This document shows, in pieces, positions 32,525 to 39,981 of a stretch of DNA of 64,000 nt (its first letter is position 1; each line of letters opens with the position of its first letter). The translations under genes were made by a program, and so were the position numbers. This stretch comes from Candidatus Babelota bacterium (GTDB taxonomy: Bacteria; Babelota; Babeliae; Babelales; Vermiphilaceae), in contig JAJCZB010000065.1 in NCBI GenBank assembly GCA_029262595.1, positions 33,752 to 97,751 on the forward strand. Direction: 5' to 3'. The notes under the pieces were generated by a model, which searched no databases, was not told where the DNA came from, and saw only the letters and a list, made by a program, of their open reading frames with translations.

Positions 32525-33325
32525 ATGATGAAGAAATTGCTGGTGTTAGTTACGTGTGCACTTTTTGCTTTTGTAAGCATGGATGCCGCTCAACACGAGC
32601 TGCGCGCACGTGTTAAAAATACAGCGAGTGCATTACGCGCACTGCCATCACGAGCAGCTTCATCTGATTTAGTTACCCGAGCAAAGGCTGCGGGGCACAG
32701 CGCAGCGCAGCGAGCCGGCACTATGTATAAAGAATATGTAAGCGATCCTATGTAAAGGCAACGCGCACGCCTTGCTGCATGGGCGGGGCCATTTCTCTCG
32801 CAAGTTGGCCAAGCAATTCAAGAGCGGGATTTTGAAAAAGCAAAAGCGATTTGGAAGGAATATAACGTTGGCCAGAAGGCAGTTCAGGGAACGGTAGCGG
32901 CGGCATTTTTAGCAATTATTGCCCTCATTATTCGTGATGCATTAGCAGTTGATCCTGGATCATTAGCAGAAGTTGGTGCGGTTTTAAAAGAGGTTCGTGT
33001 TCCAGAAGAAGAGCCGCGCGGAGCAGTCAGAGATATTGGATTGGCTTCTTTAGTTGGGGATGACGATGAATTCGACGCTGCTATTGCAGCTTCCTTGGCA
33101 GCAGCGCGTAGAGAGGCTCCTGTTGGTGAAACGTCCTCTGTGATCCGAGAAAGACGTGTTCAAAGAAGGCCAGAAGCTGTCGCGGACCTTCCAGGAATTG
33201 AAGGCGTAGATTTTCCAGAAGGTGCGGGAGTTGGAGAAGGGTCTGATGTTATGCCTCCACCCATTGAAAGAGTGCTAGGAGTTTCCGAGGAATCATTGCC
33301 GCCCAGAAGGGCAAGAAGAAGGTAA
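32525..33325 (+). pseudogene. Array member interrupted by one in-frame TAA, with UIM-like motif
   Basis: Reading from ATG 32525 the frame is open for 76 codons (signal peptide, Ala/Arg-rich mature start), meets TAA at 32753-32755, then continues without another stop to TAA 33325, for 266 codons in all. The part after the stop aligns with its neighbour: RQRARLAAWAGPFLSQV against EQRAKLAQWAAPFLSEV, and the stop falls on a Gln codon (CAA) of the paralogue, so one C-to-T change explains it. A membrane helix lies at ~118-140. Residues ~179-197 read DDDEFDAAIAASLAAARRE, close to a ubiquitin-interacting motif. It could be a fresh pseudogene, a readthrough gene or a sequencing error. Confidence 0.7.
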
Positions 33326-33865
33326 TTATCCCCACCCTTTATTATTCTGCAAAAGCACCAAAATCTCTTGCCCAAACGTTTTGGCCGCACTTGGGCCAAC
33401 GGCAGTAATAATATTTTCCTCTACGACTACTGGCTCGGGCAAATACTTCACATCATATTCAGCGTAAATTTTTTCTAATTCATTATCACCATTCCATCCG
33501 GTGGCACGATGGCGCGTAAGCACACCAGCTTTTGCGAGTATGCGCGTCGCCATGCAGATGGCTCCCATTGGCTGATGCTTTTCTGCCGATTGCTTGAGGA
33601 TGCGATAACTTTCTGGCCCATCAAGATGCTCCATACTTCCCGGGCCGCCAATAAAAAAGATACCTTCATAATCGTGAGCGCTTACTTGATCAATCGTGAT
33701 ATCAACGGACGTTGTGCCACCATCTTTATCGGTTGCATCGCCTGGCTTATTTGATGCGGTGACTACTTGAAAGCCGGCATCTTCTAGGATTTTTTTTGGC
33801 TCGCCGTATTCTACCGGCTGGTAGCCTTCGTGAGCGACAATGAAAAGAATTTTTGGTTTTGTCAT
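33326..33865 (-). CDS. DJ-1/PfpI family protein
   Basis: A 179-residue cytosolic protein of the class I glutamine amidotransferase-like fold. The nucleophile elbow GAICMATRILAKAG supplies Cys at ~residue 104, with PGSMEHLDG upstream and the N-terminal KILFIVAHEGYQPVEY containing the conserved Glu region. Members act as glyoxalase-type deglycases, chaperones or proteases. The specific activity cannot be read from sequence alone. Its stop directly abuts the stop of the convergent array gene. Confidence 0.88.
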   Translation of the reverse strand: MTKPKILFIVAHEGYQPVEYGEPKKILEDAGFQVVTASNKPGDATDKDGGTTSVDITIDQVSAHDYEGIFFIGGPGSMEHLDGPESYRILKQSAEKHQPMGAICMATRILAKAGVLTRHRATGWNGDNELEKIYAEYDVKYLPEPVVVEENIITAVGPSAAKTFGQEILVLLQNNKGWG

Positions 33866-34019
33866 GATCTTTTCTCCCTTAATTTTTTTTACTCAATTAC
33901 GCATAGCTTTATTGGGGCCCATCGCATTGTTCAAAAAAATCACTCAGGATGAGCGAAGTATATGAATTTTTATTTCGATGTGATGACACTATCAATACAT
34001 ATTTTGGCGTAAAAAGAAA

Positions 34020-34088
34020 ATGAAAAAATTAACGGTGGAAACTTTTGAGCAGTATGCGCAAACATTTAGAGCGCTAGCTAATAAGTGA
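34020..34088 (+). pseudogene. Possible truncated ArsR-type regulator remnant
   Basis: ATG 34020 opens 22 codons ending QTFRALANK then TGA. The last residues resemble the start of ArsR-family winged helices (FKALANxxRL). A palindromic repeat begins six bases after the stop, which suggests that an insertion or recombination removed the rest. The match is very short, so this is a tentative call. Confidence 0.25.
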
Positions 34089-34093
34089 TTTAT

Positions 34094-34207
34094 ACCGTTC
34101 GTGGTGAGCTTGTCGAACCATTCGAACTCATTTAAAACCGCTCGTATCCTTCGACAGGCTCCCAGGCGTCGCCAAGGCTAATGCCGGACTATCGCAGGAC
34201 GAACGGT
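34094..34207 (+). repeat. Palindromic repeat element with nested module
   Basis: Left arm ACCGTTCGTGGTGAGCTTGT and right arm ending CAGGACGAACGGT, with an extra 30-base module (CAGGCGTCGCCAAGGCTA through GGACTATCG) inserted in the right arm. The same module is in the element at 22574. A lone half-core CACTCAGGATGAGCG lies upstream at 33941-33955. The remainder of 33866-34248 holds only this and the short remnant at 34020. Confidence 0.8.
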
Positions 34208-34248
34208 AAAGAAGTCCTTTTTAGTGAAGTATTTGATTAAATGAGATT

Positions 34249-35175
34249 TCATGCAATTGCCTTGTGTATCGCAAGCGGCGCAAACATCACATCACGATAC
34301 TGAATCTTTTGCTCAGGCACAATATGTACGCCCATATTTCCCACTCGTAGCGTGCGCTCCCGCGAAACCCGAATAAGCGCAACCCCTTTTCCTTTGCCAA
34401 TCGCATAAAACTTTGCAAATGCAAAGCGATGCGATCCACTCATCTCGCCTTCAATCGTTGGGTAATAGAGATGCTGCACGTCAGCATGCTGCATAAGTGC
34501 AGCGGCCGCTTCAAGCGCGCGAATAGTAGGGCGCGGAATAATCAGATGATCAATGCGCAGCGATCCGGTAGCGCGAATAAGATCAGGCACCAAATGGTAT
34601 TGCACCCATGATGCGGGGTTAGCGCGTTCGCATAATGCGCCGCGATCAATGAGCATGGTTTGATTATCGCTTCTGATCAGTTCCATCTCTTTTTTAAAGC
34701 AAGGGAGTGTAGTAGTAAGCTGGGCGGGCTGGACAGCTTTCAAAACAGTGAGCGTACACAAAAAAAGGATGCTTAATGCGCCAAGGCGCATGCGTGCTGC
34801 GCGCAATTGCGGAAGCATAAGAAGCATCATCGTTATCACGCATATCAGTGAAAGCATATAAAATGCCGCAGATGAAAATCCGATATAACTATTGGCGGGT
34901 GCTAAATGCAAAAGCGCTTGCCAAAGCGCGGTGATTTTTTCAAGCAAATAATCGAGTGCTGCGTGCGGGATATGCAGAACTTCGCAAAAAAATGCGAGCG
35001 TGCTGAGCAGAAGAAATATTGAAAGAAAGGGGCTAAAAATGAGATTGCCCAGTGGCGAAAGCCATGAAAGAGGCAGCCCCCATGCGACCAGGATCGGTAG
35101 TGAAACGATCGTTAAAAAAAGGTTGAGAATGAGAAAATCGATGCATGCGGCCTGCGCCCATTGAAGAATCTTCAT
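34249..35175 (-). CDS. ComEC/Rec2-like remnant protein with degenerate lactamase domain
   Basis: A 308-residue protein. The N-terminal ~155 residues hold four or five membrane helices, including LSWLSPLGNLIFSPFLSIF, which resembles the end of the ComEC competence domain. The C-terminal ~140 residues resemble a shortened ComEC metallo-beta-lactamase domain (TMLIDRGALCERANP, then LRIDHLIIPRPTIRALEAA), but the metal motif HxHxDH is absent, replaced by PRPTIRA. Full ComEC proteins exceed 600 residues and carry an N-terminal OB domain, missing here. It may be a relic of DNA uptake machinery or a repurposed membrane protein. Similarity is by eye. Confidence 0.55.
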   Translation of the reverse strand: MKILQWAQAACIDFLILNLFLTIVSLPILVAWGLPLSWLSPLGNLIFSPFLSIFLLLSTLAFFCEVLHIPHAALDYLLEKITALWQALLHLAPANSYIGFSSAAFYMLSLICVITMMLLMLPQLRAARMRLGALSILFLCTLTVLKAVQPAQLTTTLPCFKKEMELIRSDNQTMLIDRGALCERANPASWVQYHLVPDLIRATGSLRIDHLIIPRPTIRALEAAAALMQHADVQHLYYPTIEGEMSGSHRFAFAKFYAIGKGKGVALIRVSRERTLRVGNMGVHIVPEQKIQYRDVMFAPLAIHKAIA

Positions 35176-35200
35176 ATCTTCTATGATACGGGCAAATGAA

Positions 35201-35248
35201 AAGGCCGTAAAGCCCGGGATTATTGCGGAAAACGTGCCCGTAGGCCTT
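35201..35248 (-). terminator. Possible terminator of the Fic gene
   Basis: On the minus strand, AAGGCC overlapping the Fic stop pairs with GGCCTT about 40 bases on, with an imperfect GGGC-rich inner stem, followed by TTTT. The long imperfect loop makes it uncertain. Confidence 0.35.
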
Positions 35249-36371
35249 AGTCATATTCCTTTTCAAGCACATCAAGGTATCGCTTGAAGCGAAAAAGCTT
35301 TCCGCGTTTTTGCTGGTTTTCTTCGATGAGAATATTTTTTTGTAAAAAATCTGTGATCAAAGCGCTTGCGGTATTATAAGAAACATTTAAGTGATCACTT
35401 AATGAGGTGATATTGATAACGGGATATTGAAAAATAATGGAAAGACTTTTCAGGCGCATTTCTATTTTTTTCTCAGAAAGAAGCCACCCCTTGATTTCTT
35501 TCGTAAGCGCTGCTTGCAATGCTTCTATTTCTTTTGCGCGGCGATGCGCATCAATGCAGCTCTTTTCTATAACAGTAAGATAAAAGGTAATCCACCCTTC
35601 AAAATCTCCATGGGTTCTTACGCGATCAAGGCGGTAATAATATTCAGTGCTTTGCTTTTTAAAATAATACGAAGGATAGAGTATCGGCGCTGCAAGCACT
35701 CCCTTTTCAATGAGCATGAGTACAATAAGCAATCTTCCAATGCGGCCGTTGCCATCCAAAAACGGATGAATGGTTTCAAATTGCACGTGCATGAGGCCGG
35801 AGGCAATCAGTGGATCGATAGTATCATCGGTGTTAATAAATGTTTCAAGGTCGCTCATGAGGCGCGGCACTTGATTTGCTGGAGCGGGAACAAGATCGCC
35901 AACGCGTACTGATTGCTTTCGATAGTTTCCTGGGTTTGCCGTATCGCCATGGCCTAACTGCAATAATTCTTGATGCGCTTTGAGAATAATGCGATTAGTG
36001 ATTGGCATTCCATCTTTTTCTACCAGGGAAAGAGATGTGAAAAGTGCCTCAGTATAGTTCATAACGAGTTGTGTGTTTTTATCCGGTTGAGACTCAAGGA
36101 GCGGTTGCGTAAACACATCGATGAGCGATGTATGAATTCCTTCGATAGAAGAAGAAAGAAGCGCTTCTTTAATAACGTAGGCTTTGATGAAACGCTGCAT
36201 ATCAGGAAGGCGCTGTGCCATTTCATTCAATGTTCCAATGTGCATCATCGCATTGCCATAGAGTGAGGGATCGATATCGCTCAGCTGCAAAGGAGGGTTT
36301 GCGGGAGGTAATGGGTAGGGAATAAAGTATTTATGCGATCCAAGCGTTTCGTAGCGGCCAGTTTCTCTCAT
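35247..36371 (-). CDS. Fic family protein (AMPylator-type) with autoinhibitory helix
   Basis: A 374-residue protein. The Fic motif HPFLDGNGRIGR starts at H202 and is complete. An N-terminal inhibitory motif SxxxEG is present at S73-E77-G78 (SSSIEG), which places it in class II, where the helix blocks ATP binding until relieved. The C-terminal ~70 residues look like a winged helix (ITSLSDHLNVSYNTASALIT), common in bacterial Fic proteins linked to DNA. There is no signal peptide. Fic enzymes usually transfer AMP to Ser/Thr/Tyr of a target. The target here is unknown. AGAGGTCC-type leader upstream is poor in Shine-Dalgarno signal. Confidence 0.9.
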   Translation of the reverse strand: MRETGRYETLGSHKYFIPYPLPPANPPLQLSDIDPSLYGNAMMHIGTLNEMAQRLPDMQRFIKAYVIKEALLSSSIEGIHTSLIDVFTQPLLESQPDKNTQLVMNYTEALFTSLSLVEKDGMPITNRIILKAHQELLQLGHGDTANPGNYRKQSVRVGDLVPAPANQVPRLMSDLETFINTDDTIDPLIASGLMHVQFETIHPFLDGNGRIGRLLIVLMLIEKGVLAAPILYPSYYFKKQSTEYYYRLDRVRTHGDFEGWITFYLTVIEKSCIDAHRRAKEIEALQAALTKEIKGWLLSEKKIEMRLKSLSIIFQYPVINITSLSDHLNVSYNTASALITDFLQKNILIEENQQKRGKLFRFKRYLDVLEKEYD

Positions 36372-36569
36372 AAGAGGTCCTTAATTCAAAAAAAGTCATA
36401 TTTTTGAAATAGTGAGAGCTTTTTTTCACTGTTATTTCAATTTTTGATTATAAAGTGAAATAACCTCTTGTGGCAAGGGGTTTTGTTTCAAAAAGATGAA
36501 AGATCCGCTTTCATTGCTTTTTAAGGGCTGGTTTTGCTACTTTGAAAGTATAAAAGAAGGAGTATCGGT

Positions 36570-36734
36570 ATGAAGAAATTCTTAGGGAAAAATCGCCAGA
36601 ATATGAAAGAATATTGGCGCAATGCTATGAAGGCTGGCTGTATCAAAATGTCGTGCGGTGCACGCTACATCGATAAAATGATCTCTTGGGCGCGTGGCGA
36701 AAACTGGCGCGGCAAGAGAGAAAATAAGAAATAA
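36570..36734 (+). CDS. 54-residue basic protein
   Basis: ATG 36570 is preceded by AGAAGGAG seven bases upstream. The product has 54 residues with high Lys/Arg content, no signal peptide, and two Cys five residues apart (GCIKMSC), then ARYIDKMISWARGENWRG. The codon pattern and ribosome-binding site support coding. It ends one base before the stop of a convergent gene. It may bind nucleic acid through its basic surface, but no family is recognised. Confidence 0.6.
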   Translation: MKKFLGKNRQNMKEYWRNAMKAGCIKMSCGARYIDKMISWARGENWRGKRENKK

Positions 36735-37100
36735 TCAATCGTCGTCAGAATCTTCATCGTTTTCAACAAAGGGTGGAAAGAAGACGATGCCGTTTTTACG
36801 AAGTTGGTCTGCCGAAATAACGGTTACTGAAGTGCCATCAGGGACAACTAGAACAACTTGGCCATTTTGAGCGTACACCACGACAGGAGCATCGTGCGTG
36901 AGGGTTGGTTTTTTAAACACTGGTTGTCTTGCAGGGGACGCTGCCGGCTTTTCAGGCTGAGATTTACCGCCTAATTTTGCGTGCATCCACTGCGCAAGCA
37001 TATACAGCGGGTGGCCTGTATATGATGCTTCTTGTGGGCGCATCATGGCATGAAGAGATGCACAGTTACATATGAAAAATAGTAGAATTATTTTTTTCAT
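36735..37100 (-). CDS. Small secreted protein with acidic tail
   Basis: A 121-residue product with signal peptide residues 1-18 (IILLFFICNCASLHA). A Pro/Lys-rich linker (SQPEKPAASPARQPVFKKP) leads to a compact beta-like domain, VVVYAQNGQVVLVVPDGTSV, and an acidic C-terminus (ENDEDSDDD). Function unknown. The neighbouring same-strand gene encodes another small secreted protein, 19 bases upstream, so both are probably co-expressed. Confidence 0.65.
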   Translation of the reverse strand: MKKIILLFFICNCASLHAMMRPQEASYTGHPLYMLAQWMHAKLGGKSQPEKPAASPARQPVFKKPTLTHDAPVVVYAQNGQVVLVVPDGTSVTVISADQLRKNGIVFFPPFVENDEDSDDD

Positions 37101-37119
37101 CTGTCCCCTTGGTTATTAT

Positions 37120-37350
37120 CTATTCGACTTGTATTTCCATCTCTACTTCTTCTTTCTCATGAGTAACTTCGCTTGCTTGTGCTCCTCGCACTTGTACGTT
37201 TCTTTGTGTGAAAAATTGACGCAAAAGAGTTTGCTGCGTTGGGGTTAATCGTGCGGCGCACCATGCATGCTGCGCACGCGTGGGCCGTTCGTATTCCATT
37301 GCCTGTGTGGTGAGTGCTGTGCATAGTGCTATCAAGAGGATTGCTTTCAT
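37120..37350 (-). CDS. Small secreted protein
   Basis: A 76-residue product starting at ATG 37350 with AAAGGAAA upstream; a further in-frame ATG 15 codons upstream is less likely. The signal peptide spans residues 1-17 (AILLIALCTALTTQA). The mature part is helical (RAQHAWCAARLTPTQQTLL) and ends in an acidic EKEEVEMEIQVE stretch. No family recognised. Divergent from tkt. Confidence 0.62.
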   Translation of the reverse strand: MKAILLIALCTALTTQAMEYERPTRAQHAWCAARLTPTQQTLLRQFFTQRNVQVRGAQASEVTHEKEEVEMEIQVE

Positions 37351-37438
37351 TATATTTCCTTTTGCATCATATCGTTTTATTGCTACGGTGATCACTCAGT
37401 ATACGAGTAAAAAATGTAATGATGTAGGGATTATAAAA

Positions 37439-39448
37439 ATGAACGAAAAAAGTGCGTTTTTAAATCGCGTTGCGTATCAAATGAGACAATGGTCTATTAA
37501 AATGACAAGCAAAGCAGGCTCGGGGCATGTAACGTCTTCACTTTCGGCTGCAGACATTATCGCAGCACTTTTTTTTGACGTAATGCAGTTTGATCCAGAT
37601 CAATTTAATAATCCAAATAATGATCGCTTTATTTTATCCAAAGGGCATGCGGTGCCCATTTTATATGCGGCATGGCGTGAGCTCGGAAAAATAACAGATG
37701 AAGAGCTTCTTTCATATCGTGAGTTTACTTCTGTATTAGAAGGGCATCCAACCTTTCGTTTTGCGTATACCGAGGCAGCTACAGGATCGCTTGGTATCGG
37801 GCTTTCAATTGGAGTAGGGCAAGCGCTCGCAGCAAAACAAACAAAGAGAGATTTTAAAACATTTGTTTTGATGGGCGATAGTGAAGTATCTGAAGGGAGT
37901 GTGTGGGAAGCGGCGCAATTGGCGACGTTTTATACACTCAACAACCTCATTGGTATCATTGATTGTAATCGTCTTGGGCAATCGACTCCGACAATGGAAG
38001 CATTAGAAGGCGATGCGCCGGAACGCTTTAAAAAAATGTTTGCTGCTTTTGGCTGGCAGGCCGAGATTGTGGATGGCCATGATGTGAGTGCATTAGTAAG
38101 CGTATTGAGCGCGGCGCGCGAATCTGCGGATCGGCCGGTAATGATTATTGCGCGCACCAAAAAAGGATATGGCGTTGATCTTTTTGAAGATCAAGAAGGC
38201 TTTCATGGTAAAGCGCTTAACGAACAGCAAGAAAAAGAGGCGCTTGCGCAATTGCGGGAGCGATTTAAAGATGCCCATTCGTATCCTTCGACAAGCTCAG
38301 GACGAACGGCGGGTCCCAACGAAGCGCAAGCGAAGTTGGGTAAAACGGAGAGAGGAACTGGGTGCGCGTTTACTAGTGAGGATGAGGAAGAAAAAAATAA
38401 TGGTTGGAATTCTAGGGCAGAAAATCAAGGGGGTGTAAATAGCCAAAATGCTTCTTCCGTTCGTCCTGAGCTGGTCGAAGGATACGAACGCATCTCCCTT
38501 CCAAATCCTGAGTATAAAAAAGGAGATGCAATCGCCACGCGCAAAGTATACGGGCAGGCGCTCGTAGCGCTTGGGGCTGCAAGCGATCATGTGGTGAGCT
38601 TGGATGCGGAGGTGAAAAATTCAACGTATGCAGAGCTTTTTGAAAAAGCGTATCCGGATCGATTTTATCAATCGTTCATTGCCGAGCAAAACATGGTTGG
38701 CATGGCAATTGGATTTGATCGCAGAGGATTGATGCCGTTTGTATCTACGTTTGCCTGCTTTTTAACGCGTGCGCATGATCATCTGCGCATGGCCGCGATT
38801 GGCCAAGCTGCTCTGAGAGTATGTGGATCGCATGCGGGAGTATCGATCGGGCAAGATGGCCCATCGCAAATGGGACTTGAAGATATTGCCATGATGCGCG
38901 GGCTGCCTGAATCAATTGTTTTGTATCCGAGCGATGCAGTAAGCGCATATAAACTCGTGAATGAAATGGCAAACTATCATGATGGCATAAGCTATCTGCG
39001 CACTACGCGTATGGCTACGCCCGTGATCTATGATGCGCATGAATCATTTCCAGTTGGCGGATGCAAGGTAGTACAGCAATCTGATCGGGATCAAGTGCTT
39101 GTAATTGGGGCGGGCGTAACGCTCCATGAAGCGCTTAAAGCGCATGAGAAGCTTGCACAAGAAGGAGTATCGATTGCCGTAATTGATCTCTATTGCATTA
39201 AGCCGTTAGATGTAACAACCATTCGCTCAGTAGCGCGGGCATCGCACAATACAATTATTACCGTGGAAGATCATTATCTTGCCGGAGGCATTGGCGAGGC
39301 AGTTGCCGCGGCAGTGAGCAGCGAAGATATTGAGGTGCACCATTTGGCAGTTTCGCACCTACCCCGCTCGGGAAAACCGGAAGAGCTTTTGGCGGATGCG
39401 GGCATTGATGCGCAGGCGATTGCAAAAAAGGTGAAAGAGGTAGCGTAG
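37439..39448 (+). CDS. tkt: Transketolase with an in-frame palindromic-element insertion
   Basis: A 669-residue thiamine-diphosphate enzyme of the pentose phosphate pathway, starting at ATG 37439; an upstream extension would run through the divergent gene. The N-terminal domain contains MGDSEVSEGSVWEAAQ with the ThDP motif through DCNRLGQS. The middle and C-terminal domains carry FIAEQNMVGMAIG and VEDHYLAGGIGEAV. Between N-terminal and middle domains, residues ~281-350 are encoded by a 207-bp element with inverted ends (SYPSTSSGRTAG ... SSVRPELVEGYE). Without it the protein would be ~600 residues, normal for the family. Works with glk, pgi, zwf and gnd. Confidence 0.93.
   Translation: MNEKSAFLNRVAYQMRQWSIKMTSKAGSGHVTSSLSAADIIAALFFDVMQFDPDQFNNPNNDRFILSKGHAVPILYAAWRELGKITDEELLSYREFTSVLEGHPTFRFAYTEAATGSLGIGLSIGVGQALAAKQTKRDFKTFVLMGDSEVSEGSVWEAAQLATFYTLNNLIGIIDCNRLGQSTPTMEALEGDAPERFKKMFAAFGWQAEIVDGHDVSALVSVLSAARESADRPVMIIARTKKGYGVDLFEDQEGFHGKALNEQQEKEALAQLRERFKDAHSYPSTSSGRTAGPNEAQAKLGKTERGTGCAFTSEDEEEKNNGWNSRAENQGGVNSQNASSVRPELVEGYERISLPNPEYKKGDAIATRKVYGQALVALGAASDHVVSLDAEVKNSTYAELFEKAYPDRFYQSFIAEQNMVGMAIGFDRRGLMPFVSTFACFLTRAHDHLRMAAIGQAALRVCGSHAGVSIGQDGPSQMGLEDIAMMRGLPESIVLYPSDAVSAYKLVNEMANYHDGISYLRTTRMATPVIYDAHESFPVGGCKVVQQSDRDQVLVIGAGVTLHEALKAHEKLAQEGVSIAVIDLYCIKPLDVTTIRSVARASHNTIITVEDHYLAGGIGEAVAAAVSSEDIEVHHLAVSHLPRSGKPEELLADAGIDAQAIAKKVKEVA
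38280..38486 (+). repeat. 207-bp palindromic element inside tkt
   Basis: The left arm at 38280-38309 and right arm at 38457-38486 are 30-base inverted copies with one mismatch, and have the same core as 26418-26502. Total length is 207 bases (69 codons), preserving the reading frame of transketolase on both sides. No internal transposase. The encoded inserted peptide is Ser/Gly/Asn/Glu-rich. Confidence 0.9.
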
Positions 39449-39523
39449 AATAGGTGGAATCTCCAAATTGTTATTTTTACTGTTTGATGTGATAATATTT
39501 TTTCATATTTTCTCAAATGGGGG

Positions 39524-39877
39524 CGTGCCCCGATCGTGGATGCGCTGCTTGGGCAAGGGGCGGATAAGGGCGGTGCTGCGAAAGCTGCACGCCAAGCAGG
39601 GCATCGTGAGCTTGCGGATAGAATTGATTCTTATGCGAAAACTAAGGCGGCATGAGTTGCACTTCAACCAGCATCTGCCGGGCAAGCGGCAATAGATCGA
39701 GAGAGAGCGCAATGGTGGCAAGAACTGAACGCTTATATTTATAGTGATGGATCATTTGAAATAGAAAATGCATGGCAAGTTTATGAAAAATTAGGGCGTC
39801 CTGATATCTATCCACGATCTCTAAAAGCGCGAACCCGAATACATCAGTTGAAAATTTATAATCGCCCGATTGAGTAA
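39524..39877 (+). pseudogene. Ankyrin-repeat pseudogene fragment with in-frame TGA
   Basis: After TCTCAAATGGGGG (39511-39523), which is also the leader of the intact ankyrin gene at 39982, the frame reads RAPIVDALLGQGADKGGAAK, the end of an ankyrin protein without a start codon or earlier repeats. It stops at TGA 39653-39655, then stays open for 73 more codons (VALQPASAGQAAIDRE ... ) to TAA 39877. The leader is therefore joined directly to the last repeat by a deletion, and the tail has one nonsense codon. No function is expected. Confidence 0.65.
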
Positions 39878-39981
39878 TTGACGGTTGGCTTTTTAGGGGA
39901 GGAAGCGGCCGGTATTATTGATCTTTTTATCAGTTTCCGCTACTATTTGTAAATATTGCTATTCTCAAATGGGGGCCAATT

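Noticed and set aside
38280..38486. Insertion sequence (complete transposon) inside tkt
   Set aside because: Only 207 bases, no transposase, no target-site duplication that I can see, and the frame is preserved; a non-autonomous palindromic repeat fits better.
32753..39655. Alternative genetic code in which TAA or TGA is read as sense
   Set aside because: TGA ends pgi and zwf in overlapping operon contexts and TAA ends many genes; conserved genes such as dnaG, rpoD and mnmG contain neither in frame, so the two interrupted frames are local events.
39468..39695. Plus-strand 75-codon frame beginning just after tkt
   Set aside because: It is in a different frame from the recognisable ankyrin remnant and gives an Arg/Leu-rich product without homology; the ankyrin frame explains the coding character.
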